Position numbers and translations under genes: made by a program. From contig JACKEJ010000005.1 in NCBI GenBank assembly GCA_020633055.1, positions 372,001 through 436,000 on the forward strand: a DNA stretch of 64,000 nt, written 5' to 3'. A model generated the notes under the pieces. It was not told the DNA's origin. It worked only from the letters and a program-made list of their open reading frames with translations, and did not search any database. Origin of the DNA: Sandaracinaceae bacterium. GTDB lineage: Bacteria > Myxococcota_A > Polyangia > Polyangiales > Houyiibacteriaceae. Numbering within the stretch: position 1 is the stretch's first letter; each line of letters opens with the position of its first letter. This document shows positions 9,001-18,053 of this stretch, in pieces.

Positions 9001-9933
9001 ATGATTCACCTCTTCCCATCGCACGCCTCCGTCGCGCCCGTCGTCGGCGGCGCCAGCCTCCGCGCCGCCTGGCCTTCCCGCCTGACGCTGACCCTCGCCG
9101 TCATCGCCCTGATGATGGGCGGGGTGGGCTGCAAGGGCCGTGGCTCGGACGCCGGCGAGGGCACCACTCCCGACGGCGAAGAGGAGGACGTGCTCACCAG
9201 CATGGAAGACCGCGTGCGTTGCGAGAGCGTCGCGCCCGTCACGCGTGGCATCGACGTCAACAACGATGGTCGCGCCGACATCCAGGAGCACGCCAACGGT
9301 GGGCGCCTGGTGTGCGTCGAGATCGACATGAACTTCGACGGCCGTGTGGACGTCACGCGCTTCTTCGAAGCGGATGGAACGACCGTGGCGCGTGAAGAGC
9401 ACGACTACGACTTCGACGGTCGCCTAGACGAGATCGCGTACTACAGCGGCGGCGTGATGCGCCGCAAGGAGCTCGACACCACCTTCGACAACCGCGTGGA
9501 CACGTGGATGTGGTGCGAGAACGGCCTGGTGTCGCGGGCCCAGCGCGACCGGCGCAACCGGGGCCGCCCGGACGTGTGGGAGATCTACGCGGACGGCATG
9601 CTCGTCGAGGCGCGCTACGACGACAACAACGATGGGCAGGTCGAGAAGTGGGAGATGTTCCGCAACGGCAGCCTGATCGAGGTGCGCTACGACCTCGACA
9701 ACAACGGCGAGGTGGACCGCACCGACACGGTCCACCCCGACGACGCCGGACCGCCCGAGGAACGCTTGCGTTGCGACATGTCCGCAGCCCCGGCCACGCC
9801 CACCTCCGAGACGCCGGAGCCCCCGGCCGCCGACGACTCCACCTCGGGTGGAGAGGACACCCGCGGCGACGACACCAACGGTGAGGACGAGCTGTTCGTG
9901 CCTGACCCCGAAGACGCCAAGGGAGGCCTTTGA
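9001..9933 (+). CDS. Lipoprotein with repeated Asp/Asn-Gly (EF-hand-like) motifs
   Basis: A 310-residue protein with a long signal peptide and lipobox (MMGGVGCKG, Cys at ~41). Residues ~75-250 contain about seven repeats of roughly 22 residues, each with D.N.DGR.D-type loops such as VNNDGRADIQEH, MNFDGRVDVTRFFE, YDFDGRLDEIAYY and DNNDGQVEKWEMF. These loops resemble the calcium-binding loops of dockerin or thrombospondin type 3 repeats. The C-terminus is an acidic, Thr/Pro-rich tail. The next gene is a shorter relative only two bases downstream. Cell-surface calcium binding is inferred; function unknown. Confidence 0.75.
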   Translation: MIHLFPSHASVAPVVGGASLRAAWPSRLTLTLAVIALMMGGVGCKGRGSDAGEGTTPDGEEEDVLTSMEDRVRCESVAPVTRGIDVNNDGRADIQEHANGGRLVCVEIDMNFDGRVDVTRFFEADGTTVAREEHDYDFDGRLDEIAYYSGGVMRRKELDTTFDNRVDTWMWCENGLVSRAQRDRRNRGRPDVWEIYADGMLVEARYDDNNDGQVEKWEMFRNGSLIEVRYDLDNNGEVDRTDTVHPDDAGPPEERLRCDMSAAPATPTSETPEPPAADDSTSGGEDTRGDDTNGEDELFVPDPEDAKGGL

Positions 9934-9935
9934 TC

Positions 9936-10607
9936 ATGCATTCGAGATCGTCGCGCGCGATGCGCCCGTTGCTCCGCTCCGTGTGCTGTTCGTTGGTCTG
10001 CCTGCTCTCGCTGGCTGGTGTGAGCGGCTGCAAGCGGGGTGGCACGGAGACCACCCCCCAGCAGGCCACACGCCTCACCGATCGCCCCGACGACCAAGGC
10101 CGCTGTCAGGCAGACGGTCCGCAGTACGAGGTCAGCGAGTACGACACCTCCGGCGACGACATCCCCGACGTGCGGAAGGTGTTCCTCACGGTTGGCAGCG
10201 GTAGGCTCTCCCGTCTCGTGCTCGTGTGCCGCGAGGCGGACCTCAACGGTGACGGGGTCAAGGACGTCGTCCGCTTCTACACGGACGAGGGGCGTCCCCG
10301 CTCCGAAGAGTCGGACCGCGACTTCGACGGCCGCATGGACCAGGTGACCTACTTCGAGCACGGGCGCGTGGCGCGCCTCGAGCAGGACACCAACGGTGAT
10401 GGCCGCGTGGACACCAAGATCTTTTACGAGGGCGGCGAAGCCGTACGCACCGAGCGTGACCTCGCGGGACGCAGCACGGCCGAGACCTGGCAGCCCGATC
10501 GCTGGGAATACTTCGAGGACGGCCGCCTCATCCGGATGGGCACGGACCTCGACGGCGATGGCCGCGTGGACGTCTGGGACCGCGACGACGGTCGGCGCGG
10601 CGCGTAA
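9936..10607 (+). CDS. Paralogous lipoprotein with Asp/Asn-Gly repeats
   Basis: A 223-residue protein starting at ATG 9936, two bases after the previous stop. The signal peptide ends in a lipobox (LAGVSGCKR). Five or so repeats follow, including DTSGDDIPDVRKVF, DLNGDGVKDVVRFY, DFDGRMDQVTYFE, DTNGDGRVDTKIFYE and DLDGDGRVDVWDR, the same unit as in the upstream gene. The pair presumably arose by tandem duplication. An alternative TTG start six bases upstream overlaps the previous stop. Function unknown. Confidence 0.75.
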   Translation: MHSRSSRAMRPLLRSVCCSLVCLLSLAGVSGCKRGGTETTPQQATRLTDRPDDQGRCQADGPQYEVSEYDTSGDDIPDVRKVFLTVGSGRLSRLVLVCREADLNGDGVKDVVRFYTDEGRPRSEESDRDFDGRMDQVTYFEHGRVARLEQDTNGDGRVDTKIFYEGGEAVRTERDLAGRSTAETWQPDRWEYFEDGRLIRMGTDLDGDGRVDVWDRDDGRRGA

Positions 10608-10616
10608 GCAGCTCTC

Positions 10617-11441
10617 ATGGCGCAGCAACGACTCCAGAAGGTCCTCGCCCAGGCGGGGATCGCCTCGCGGCGCGGCGCCGAGAAGTACATCACCGACGGG
10701 CGCGTGCGGGTCAACGGCAAGATCGTGACCGAGCTGGGCGTGAAGGTGGACGATCACCTCGACCGCGTGGAGGTGGATGGCCGGCGCCTCGTGCGAGACG
10801 CCCCGGTCTACTACGTGCTGAACAAGCCGCGCGAGGTCGTGAGCACCCTGCACGACCCGGAGGGGCGCGAGTCGCTCGCCGACATCATCGAGAAGCTCCC
10901 CGAGCGCGTGTTCCCCGTGGGGCGCCTCGACTACCACACCAGCGGCGCGCTCTTGCTCACCAACGACGGCGAGCTGGCCGAGGCGCTGCTGCGGCCCAGC
11001 GTCGGTGTCCCCAAGGTCTACGCTGCGAAGCTGCAGGGGCACGTGGACGTGCCGCAGCTGGACGCGCTGCGTAACGGCGTGAAGCTCGACGACGGCTATG
11101 TCACCAAGAAGGCCGAGGTGTTCGTGCTGCGTACCGAAGACCGCTCCACCTGGGTCCAGATCACGCTGCGCGAGGGCAAGAACCGGCAGATCCACCGCAT
11201 GGGCGACGCCATCGGCCACCGCGTCCAGCGCCTGACGCGTCTGTCCTTCGCCGGCGTGTCCACGGAGGGCCTGCGCCCGGGGCAGCAGCGCCTGCTCACC
11301 AAGAAGGAGCTGGACGCCATCCACAAGTCGTTCGTGACGCCCTTCAAGCGGCGCAAGCGCGAGGGCGCGCCGGGCACGGGTCAGCAAGCCCCCGAGGCGT
11401 TCGACGGGGACGACGAGCAGCTCCTGGACGACGACTACTAG
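10617..11441 (+). CDS. rluB: RluB/RsuA-family rRNA pseudouridine synthase
   Basis: A 274-residue protein. Residues ~1-60 form an S4 RNA-binding domain (RLQKVLAQAGIASRRGAEKYI). Residues ~65-240 form the pseudouridine synthase domain with the catalytic motif GRLDYHTSGALLLTNDGELA; the Asp of GRLD is the family catalytic residue. The late motif EGKNRQIHRM is also present. By family it isomerises a uridine in 23S rRNA (RluB) or 16S rRNA (RsuA); the sequence favours the RluB type. The C-terminal ~30 residues are a charged tail. It begins 9 bases after the lipoprotein gene. Confidence 0.9.
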   Translation: MAQQRLQKVLAQAGIASRRGAEKYITDGRVRVNGKIVTELGVKVDDHLDRVEVDGRRLVRDAPVYYVLNKPREVVSTLHDPEGRESLADIIEKLPERVFPVGRLDYHTSGALLLTNDGELAEALLRPSVGVPKVYAAKLQGHVDVPQLDALRNGVKLDDGYVTKKAEVFVLRTEDRSTWVQITLREGKNRQIHRMGDAIGHRVQRLTRLSFAGVSTEGLRPGQQRLLTKKELDAIHKSFVTPFKRRKREGAPGTGQQAPEAFDGDDEQLLDDDY

Positions 11442-11451
11442 GGGGCGGACC

Positions 11452-13242
11452 GTGTCCCAGCGAGCCCCTGACCGCGCCTCCTCGCCCCTCTTCGGAGAGC
11501 CGCACGCGCCTGGGGACTTCACCACCGAGCGGCTGCGCTGGCTGATCGACCTGCGCTTTCTGGCCATGCTGGGGGTGCTCATCGCCGCCGCGTTCGCGTT
11601 CGCGGGGAAGTACCCGGGCATCAACTGGCCGGTGATGCTGGGCGTGGTGGTGCTCGGGTCTTCGTACAACGCGGTGCTGCGTCGACGCCTGCAGCGCCGC
11701 TCCGTGCGCGCAGGCACGGTCGCCGCCGTGTCGCAGGCGCTGATCGACATGCTGATGCTGACCATCGTGCTGTGGTCGGCGGGCGGCATCGACAACCCGT
11801 TCATGGGCTTCTACATCTTCCACGTCGCCCTCATCGCGATCCTGGGCGGCCCGCGCGCCACGTTCGTCGCGGCCGCTGCAGCGTTCGCCATGGCGGGCTT
11901 CCTGGGGCTCACGTCGTTCGTGCCCGCGCTTCAGCTGGGTGTGTGGACCCCCCTGCCCGGGTGGGACACCTTTGCGCACGTCGCGGCCTTCGTGGTCACG
12001 CTGGCTGCGGCCTCGTACGTGGTCAGCCACGCGGCCGGAGAGGTGCGCGACCGCGAAGAGGCCCTCAAGGCCGCCCGTGACCGCGCCGCCCTCGAGTACC
12101 AGGTGATGTCCAACACGCTCGACGAGCTGGCCGCCGGCCTCGAGGTCGTAGACCCCGACGGCAGCCTGGCCTGGCGCAACCGCCGCGCCGAAGAGCTCAA
12201 CGCCGACCTCGCGGTCGGAGGCCCGTGGACCTGCCCCAGCAGCCGCGCCTGCGAGCGCGTGAACGACACAGGCGAGGAAGCACACGAGTGCCCCGTGGTG
12301 CGGGCCCTCGACGCGGGCGAGAGCGGACGCTGTCGCTTCTCGCTGTCCGTGGACCGCGGCGAGCGCGCGTTCGAGATGATGACCTTCCCGCTCGCAGGCC
12401 GCGCCGGGCACCAGCGCGTCATGAACCTGTACGTGGACCGCAGCGCCGCGATGGTGCAGGAGCGGCAGCTGCTGCTGGCCGAGCGCCTCGCGAGCCTGGG
12501 GCGCATCGCACAGGGCGTGGCGCACGAGCTCAACACGCCGCTCGCCACCATCCGCACGCTCGCGACGGACATGCGCGACGCGATCGGCGTGTACCGCAGC
12601 GCAGCGGCCGAGAGCGACGAGCGCGCCCGCCTCGCGAACGAGGTCACCGCCGACGTCGAGGAGTCCGCCGCGCTGATCCGCAGCGAGACGAAGCGCCTGG
12701 CGAAGATCACCCACGCGCTGCTCGCGGGCGGCGACCTGGTGCGGCCCAAGCTGGAGCAAGGCGTGTCCATGGGCGCCGTGGTCGAGCGCGCGCGCGCGCT
12801 CGTCTGGGCAGGTCTACGCGAGGGGCCCACGCTGGAAGTGCACCCCGGTGTCTACGCGCTACACGTGGCCGCCGACGCCGACCGCCTCATGCAGGTGCTC
12901 GTGAACGCACTACAGAACGCCGTGGACGCCATGCGCGCGCACCCCGGCAGCGGACGCACCATCCGCGTGCACGGCCACGGTGACGCCCGCGAGGTGCACC
13001 TCTACGTGGACGACGAGGGCCCCGGCGTGGACGCGGCCATCATCGAGCGCCTGTTCGAGCCCTTTGCCACCACCAAGCCCCCCGGCGAAGGCACCGGGCT
13101 CGGCCTCTACACCTCGTACATGCTCGTCCAGGCCATGGACGGCGACCTGTCCCTCGAGTCCCGCCCCGAAGGCGGCGCCCGTGCCACGCTCCGCCTCCCG
13201 GCCGCGGACCCACCGGAGACGGCGGTGACCACCTACTTCTGA
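11452..13242 (+). CDS. RegB/PrrB-like membrane histidine kinase
   Basis: A 596-residue kinase with a GTG start 10 bases after the pseudouridine synthase gene. Residues ~30-200 contain about six membrane helices. One carries GGIDNPF (residues 111-117), matching the GGxxNPF heptapeptide that binds quinone in RegB/PrrB redox sensors. A PAS-like region (~215-330) has several cysteines (WTCPSSRACERVN, HECPVV). The H-box is GVAHELNTPLATI with His at 358, close to the RegB form; the ATPase domain has NALQNAVDA, DDEGPGV and GTGLGLYTS. The expected partner, an NtrC-type regulator, starts at 18964 beyond an inserted operon. A redox-sensing role is inferred. Confidence 0.85.
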   Translation: MSQRAPDRASSPLFGEPHAPGDFTTERLRWLIDLRFLAMLGVLIAAAFAFAGKYPGINWPVMLGVVVLGSSYNAVLRRRLQRRSVRAGTVAAVSQALIDMLMLTIVLWSAGGIDNPFMGFYIFHVALIAILGGPRATFVAAAAAFAMAGFLGLTSFVPALQLGVWTPLPGWDTFAHVAAFVVTLAAASYVVSHAAGEVRDREEALKAARDRAALEYQVMSNTLDELAAGLEVVDPDGSLAWRNRRAEELNADLAVGGPWTCPSSRACERVNDTGEEAHECPVVRALDAGESGRCRFSLSVDRGERAFEMMTFPLAGRAGHQRVMNLYVDRSAAMVQERQLLLAERLASLGRIAQGVAHELNTPLATIRTLATDMRDAIGVYRSAAAESDERARLANEVTADVEESAALIRSETKRLAKITHALLAGGDLVRPKLEQGVSMGAVVERARALVWAGLREGPTLEVHPGVYALHVAADADRLMQVLVNALQNAVDAMRAHPGSGRTIRVHGHGDAREVHLYVDDEGPGVDAAIIERLFEPFATTKPPGEGTGLGLYTSYMLVQAMDGDLSLESRPEGGARATLRLPAADPPETAVTTYF

Positions 13243-13312
13243 TGGGAGCGTCCGCGCCGCGACGCGCCCGCCGTCCGTGGCGCGAACGATCGGCATCGGG
13301 TTTGCCTCGAGG

Positions 13313-13341
13313 TTGACATCCGGCGCAGCGTCCGGGATGGT
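13313..13341 (+). promoter_or_regulatory. Candidate promoter of the effector-like operon
   Basis: TTGACA (13313-13318), a 17-base spacer and GATGGT (13336-13341) lie about 65 bases upstream of the first cargo gene. The -35 is perfect and the -10 is poor. Its position supports separate transcription of the inserted operon from the kinase gene upstream. Confidence 0.35.
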
Positions 13342-13405
13342 ACCGCCCGATGGGCGTCAGGGACCGCGCGCGGAATCGAATGGCTCGCACCGGGGGGCGA
13401 TAGGG

Positions 13406-14752
13406 ATGTACGTCCCATTCATCCGTGGAGGGCGCGTCTACGTGTTGGGTAGGTGTGACGATCATGGTCGCGACTGGACTGGCTACACGCAAGTCAGCGG
13501 GCATGAAGCTCGCCTCATCGTCCAAGACGAGCGTCGCCGGGGGTTGGGGGCCTTCAACGGTCTGGAACGAGAGGTTGGCGGTGGGCGCTCGATTGATGCC
13601 CTACTCGATGAGCAAGACGCCTTCCATCATCGGCTCGTTCTTTGGGTCCGGGAGATCGCGCTGCCGGCGCCAGTGCCGGTCCTCCAGGAGGAGCAGCCCG
13701 AGAACCTCCCCGTCACAACGAGCTTTGACCTAACCGTCTTCGACGCGCGTTCGGGGGCGCCCATCTCTGGCGTGGTGCTGCAAGTTCGCGATGCAGGGGG
13801 CACTACCCACGACCTGACCACCGACAGCGGCGGGCGAGTCGAGATCTCCAGTATCCCGATGGGACCATGCCACGTGAGCAGTTCGATCGCCGAGTCCCTC
13901 TCGCTGGAGCATACGGTGGTTCAGGCGGCTCACGCTCAAGGAACGGCGGTGTCGGACACCGCCGAGTGGGAGAATGCACCTGACGGCAAGTCGTGGAGCT
14001 TGGCTGCGGTAACCCCGCACCGCATACGCGCGGGGGACTCCCTTGCGAGTATCGCGACGATCCATGGGTTGAGCGAAGACGCCCTGCTCACGTTCAACTT
14101 TGGAGGCACCTCGGCGGACCTCGTGGATGAAGGGCTCGTATGGAGCGTTGGGTGTGTGCAGCGTGACCCGGATACCGATCGACCGAGTCTGACGGCGGAT
14201 GCAGACCCTGGAGTCATCTACGTCCCCGCTCCATTTGCCCGAGATGTCGCGGGTGCGCCAGGTCAGCTGCTCCCCGTGCGCTGGGCCAAACCATTGGTGC
14301 ATCGGCTCCACGCCGACGGGTGGCCGATTCCCGACACCCCTTTTCGGATCGAGTTGGCGGGGGGTGAGATTCGGGCGGGTCGCACCTCGCGCGCAGGCAT
14401 CGTCGCCCTCGCGGAGTACTCCCGTGGTCCATACGCCGTGTCGTTCCCCGACACCGAAGACGTGCTGGCGAAAACACTGGCAACGGAAGCTCGTGCGGGG
14501 TTCGATGGTGAACTCCTGCACCCAGCGCTCCGTCTTCTCATGATGGGGTCAACGCTGGCAGCCGCGGCGATCGACGCGTACGATCACTACTTCAACACGT
14601 TCACGGGAAACGGTTTCGTGGAGGACGTGTATCACCTCGTCCAAGATGACGATCAGCGCAGCCTGTTCGAAAGTCTCATGGGTTTGGCGAATGCGGGACC
14701 TAGGCGGCGTGTCGGGTTCGTCACACCCGACACGTCGGGGAACGAGCCATGA
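13406..14752 (+). CDS. LysM-domain carrier-like protein of an effector cassette
   Basis: A 448-residue protein starting at ATG 13406 (MYVPFIRGGRVYVLGRCDDH); longer in-frame starts give only a random-looking extension. Residues ~105-170 look like a carboxypeptidase-regulatory (Ig-like) domain (FDLTVFDARSGAPISGVVL). Residues ~203-250 are a LysM domain (HRIRAGDSLASIATIHGLSE), which in the family binds peptidoglycan. The ~250-448 region is unrecognised. No signal peptide is seen. The gene overlaps the next one by ATGA and opens a four-gene operon. Codon use is less GC-biased than in neighbours. A role in carrying or docking the following effector is inferred. Confidence 0.65.
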   Translation: MYVPFIRGGRVYVLGRCDDHGRDWTGYTQVSGHEARLIVQDERRRGLGAFNGLEREVGGGRSIDALLDEQDAFHHRLVLWVREIALPAPVPVLQEEQPENLPVTTSFDLTVFDARSGAPISGVVLQVRDAGGTTHDLTTDSGGRVEISSIPMGPCHVSSSIAESLSLEHTVVQAAHAQGTAVSDTAEWENAPDGKSWSLAAVTPHRIRAGDSLASIATIHGLSEDALLTFNFGGTSADLVDEGLVWSVGCVQRDPDTDRPSLTADADPGVIYVPAPFARDVAGAPGQLLPVRWAKPLVHRLHADGWPIPDTPFRIELAGGEIRAGRTSRAGIVALAEYSRGPYAVSFPDTEDVLAKTLATEARAGFDGELLHPALRLLMMGSTLAAAAIDAYDHYFNTFTGNGFVEDVYHLVQDDDQRSLFESLMGLANAGPRRRVGFVTPDTSGNEP

Positions 14753-16857
14753 TGGTGCCCTACACACTCGTGAGGACACCCGATGTCTCCGTGATTACGG
14801 AAGGCGCAGTCGTTTCATATCACGCGGAGCCCATCGGCACGCCACGAACCACCGTGACCGCGCAAGGAGAAGTCGGGAGCGACTGGTTCATGTGGGTGAA
14901 GTGGCGGCTCACGGGTGCGGAGCACGAGGTGCTTCAGGTGCGACCGCCGTCGGGTCACCAGCGCTTCGACGTCACCTGGGACGAGGACGATGGCACGTAC
15001 GTCGTCCTGTGCGGTGTGATTCTCAACGCGGCGGGTTCGTCCAATCGCACCGTGGATCAGTGGCTGGCGGTTTCGCAGATCATCAACACACAGCAAGTGA
15101 TCTTGCAGACGGGTCGGCAGATGCGCCGCCTGGCCATCGTCGATCCCTCGGCGGCCTTGCCGCGCACGGAGATGATGCTGTCGGTGGTGGAGGAGCTAGC
15201 GTCGAGGACGCCCCCACGTGGCCGTAAGCTGCGTCAGCACAACGATGAGGTGGCCGAGATGCGACGCTACAAGTCGGCGCTCGCCAACCAGCTCCAATCG
15301 ACGGACGGCAAGATTCGCCACGGTGTTCGGGCCCTATACTTTGCGACGGAGACGCAGGAAGCCAGACCTCTCAACGTCTTCGTATGTCGCACCAACTCTG
15401 GGGACGGTGATCAGGACTGGACGCTCTGTGACTATACATCCCCCCACACGCAGCTCCACTCCACTCATGAAGTGTCGGCCCCGAACGCACACGCTGCGAT
15501 GCGGGAGCTGGTAGCGGACTGGCGCTCAGGGTTCGTCTCTGGGAACAAGTACCCGCCCGGTCGGATTCAGTTGGAGATCCCAGCTGCAGCCATCGGCGGC
15601 GCCCGGTTCACCCATCGTATGACCACGACGGGCGGCACGGGCTTGGACGCGCTGATCGAGTGGCTGACGTGGATTAGCACGGGAGCGTTCGGCGTCGCGC
15701 TGCTCCTCGCGCCTTTCCCAGGCACGACAGCCGCTGCAGTGGCGTTGGGGACCGCCATGTTCTCGAGCACGGCGGCGGGGACACTCAGCATCGCAGAGCG
15801 CCGGCATCGCGGTCTCGAGTGGTCTCTGGTCGACAGCGTGGATCTGCTCGGGTTGATGTCGGATCTGCTGACAATTGGCCGAGCGCGCCAGTTCCGCCGC
15901 GGCGCCGAGGTGCATTTCCTGAGGCCCGGCAGACGGACGCTAGAACGCTACGTGTTCTGGGGGCACGCGTCGGTGGACGTCGCCACCGCGGGGGCCACGG
16001 GGTATTTGATCGCGACCCAGGCCTACGAGGAGCTCGATCGACTCGCGAACGACCCGGATCTAACGGGAGCCGAGCGATTGCACCGCATGCAACAAGCCAT
16101 GCGACGCATGGGGTTGCAGACGGTCGCCATCGGGCTGACGCTGCGCGACCCCGGAGGCGGCTCGTCTCACACCACGACACCGTCCCACCTGCCGAACGAA
16201 GGTGCGCACCAGTCGATCAGCGACAAGCTCACGGCGCTTGGAGATGAAGCGTCGCCGCCCATTCGTATCGGCGAGGGCGCGCCGCTGGAAGGGACGACGC
16301 AGCGAACTGCGGGGGGCCGTGCCGAGGTCACCGGGCGGCCCGCGGCGACCGCGGCGAGACCGCTCCGGGCGACGTGGGGCACTCAATCCTACCCGCCCGA
16401 CCGGCGTGGCGGATTGTATCACGGCACGCATGGTCGCGACTTCCCGGACACCCGCGAAGGGCAGATCGCAGCTGCGCACCGGATGCTAGAGCAAGGACTT
16501 CCTGGTGGGAGCGACAACCTAGATCTGCAGCGCCACACAGCCACCAGTCTGGGCGACGCGAGCGGGTTCCGCGGTGCAGTGGAGGATCGCATGGCCGCGG
16601 GGCTGTGGGCGGTACACGACCGGGCGCGGGACTACGGCGTTGTTGTGATGCTGAGAGAGCGTGACGCGTGGAACGTTCGTGACGTCAGCCGTGACGCTGA
16701 ACATCACGGGGCGCCGCCCTATGCAGGGAGAGCTGAGAACGAGTGGGCTATCCTGCGCAGGGTGGAGCCAGAGGACATCATCGGGGTGTGGGTCGCGTAT
16801 TGCAACGCCCGTGGTGTCGTCACTTTGGAACAGATTTCACTAAGGGCTGGTAGGTGA
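14749..16857 (+). CDS. Large effector candidate with ADP-ribosyltransferase-like C-terminus
   Basis: A 702-residue protein overlapping the LysM gene (ATGA) and the next gene (GTGA). Residues ~1-290 are unrecognised. Residues ~299-350 are strongly hydrophobic (WISTGAFGVALLLAPFPG, then an Ala/Gly-rich stretch), like the membrane segments of polymorphic toxins. Residues ~555-702 resemble an ADP-ribosyltransferase: GGLYHGTHG near 555 (compare the HGT/HGS of the H-Y-E class), a TATSLGDASGF segment, a Tyr in ARDYGVVVML, and ENEWAIL (~663) placed where the catalytic Glu motif sits, followed by VEPEDIIGVW. The ART call is from motif spacing only. It could instead be an unrelated toxin fold. GC content appears lower than in flanking genes. 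Confidence 0.55.
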   Translation: MMVPYTLVRTPDVSVITEGAVVSYHAEPIGTPRTTVTAQGEVGSDWFMWVKWRLTGAEHEVLQVRPPSGHQRFDVTWDEDDGTYVVLCGVILNAAGSSNRTVDQWLAVSQIINTQQVILQTGRQMRRLAIVDPSAALPRTEMMLSVVEELASRTPPRGRKLRQHNDEVAEMRRYKSALANQLQSTDGKIRHGVRALYFATETQEARPLNVFVCRTNSGDGDQDWTLCDYTSPHTQLHSTHEVSAPNAHAAMRELVADWRSGFVSGNKYPPGRIQLEIPAAAIGGARFTHRMTTTGGTGLDALIEWLTWISTGAFGVALLLAPFPGTTAAAVALGTAMFSSTAAGTLSIAERRHRGLEWSLVDSVDLLGLMSDLLTIGRARQFRRGAEVHFLRPGRRTLERYVFWGHASVDVATAGATGYLIATQAYEELDRLANDPDLTGAERLHRMQQAMRRMGLQTVAIGLTLRDPGGGSSHTTTPSHLPNEGAHQSISDKLTALGDEASPPIRIGEGAPLEGTTQRTAGGRAEVTGRPAATAARPLRATWGTQSYPPDRRGGLYHGTHGRDFPDTREGQIAAAHRMLEQGLPGGSDNLDLQRHTATSLGDASGFRGAVEDRMAAGLWAVHDRARDYGVVVMLRERDAWNVRDVSRDAEHHGAPPYAGRAENEWAILRRVEPEDIIGVWVAYCNARGVVTLEQISLRAGR

Positions 16858-18053
16858 GTGAGATGGAGGCGTTGAGAGCTCGCTGGTCCACACCCGACGG
16901 TCGCGAGATCGCGGGGCGTCTGCGGCGGATGATCGACGAGCGCATCGGCGCTCGCGCGTTCGATGGCTGCTTGGAGATCAACGGTCTAGTGACCGGGTTT
17001 CCCGACCCCCACGCCGAGCACCCCGAGTACGCCGACCTGCGCGGCTTCGACTTCAGCGGCTGGCGCATCGACCACAGCTTCTGGGATGCCGACCTGTCTG
17101 GTGCGTCGTTCGACGGAGCGATGCTGACCCGAGCGTCCATACAACACTGTGGGATGCAGGGCACCACGTTCCGTGAAGCCGTCTTGGAACAAAGTCAGAT
17201 CTTCCACCCCAGCCCCGGTCCCGTGGACCTCGCACGAGCACGTCTCACGCAGTGCGACCTTTCCGGTGATTGGGGGGGCGCCAACTTTCGTGACGCTCAT
17301 CTCGAGGACGTGAGCATCGACCAAGCCGATGTAGCGAGGGCGTCGTTCGCAGGGACCACCTGGCGCGGTACGACGAGAGTCGGCTTCAGAGACGCGCCGC
17401 TGGGCGTCGTGCACTGGAAGGACCGTGAAGCGGTCCAGAACGCGGCGCGTCACGCCCGCGCGGGTTGGTTCATGGCGTACGCCGACCCGTCGGGCGCGAG
17501 CGAACGAGTGCTACAAGACCCGCACGTACGCCCGAAGCCGACGGGGTTTCGCGCGGTGACCTTGCGGGAAGGAGCGTTCAGCGGCCTGCTCGCCGCACCT
17601 CCCGACGACCCTCGCCTGCGCGAGGCGCTCGGCGTGTTCACGTACGACCAGTACGTCAAGGATCTGGCGGAGCTCCAGGTTCGCGTCGACGGCGCCGAGG
17701 GGCACTTCGTCCTGCGGGACGCAGAGGGGCGTGCCTTCCACCCGACCTACGACCGCACCTGTCACTTCACCGAGAAGCGGGACGCTCCCTGGACGGTCGC
17801 GGACGAGCAGCTCTTCTTGGGGCGCGCCAACCGCTACCTGGCCGCCGCGCTCTTTCCTGCACCACCCATGGCGTGGCAGGCACGCGAGCAGGTGCTGCGG
17901 CCGCGGATGCTCCCCGGAGGCTTGTTCCCCATGATCATCTCGCACATGCCCAACGACATCACGTTCGTCCCGGACCGCGCCACCCTCGAGCAACTGTGTG
18001 CGGCCCGCGGTTGGGACCCCGAGTGGATGCTCGGCACGAAGGAGGCCCCATGA
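16854..18053 (+). CDS. Pentapeptide-repeat protein, possible immunity protein
   Basis: A 399-residue protein. The start may be GTG 16854 (overlapping the effector stop) or ATG 16863. Residues ~60-180 carry pentapeptide repeats with the A(D/N)LXX pattern: YADLRGFDFSGW, ADLSGASFDGAMLTRASI, GANFRDAHLEDVSI, ADVARASFAG. These fold into a right-handed quadrilateral helix. The C-terminal ~220 residues are unrecognised (YDQYVKDLAELQV, HPTYDRTCHFTEK). Position directly after the effector candidate and tight overlap suggest it protects the producer, but an accessory role is equally possible. It overlaps the next gene by ATGA. Confidence 0.6.
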   Translation: MSEMEALRARWSTPDGREIAGRLRRMIDERIGARAFDGCLEINGLVTGFPDPHAEHPEYADLRGFDFSGWRIDHSFWDADLSGASFDGAMLTRASIQHCGMQGTTFREAVLEQSQIFHPSPGPVDLARARLTQCDLSGDWGGANFRDAHLEDVSIDQADVARASFAGTTWRGTTRVGFRDAPLGVVHWKDREAVQNAARHARAGWFMAYADPSGASERVLQDPHVRPKPTGFRAVTLREGAFSGLLAAPPDDPRLREALGVFTYDQYVKDLAELQVRVDGAEGHFVLRDAEGRAFHPTYDRTCHFTEKRDAPWTVADEQLFLGRANRYLAAALFPAPPMAWQAREQVLRPRMLPGGLFPMIISHMPNDITFVPDRATLEQLCAARGWDPEWMLGTKEAP

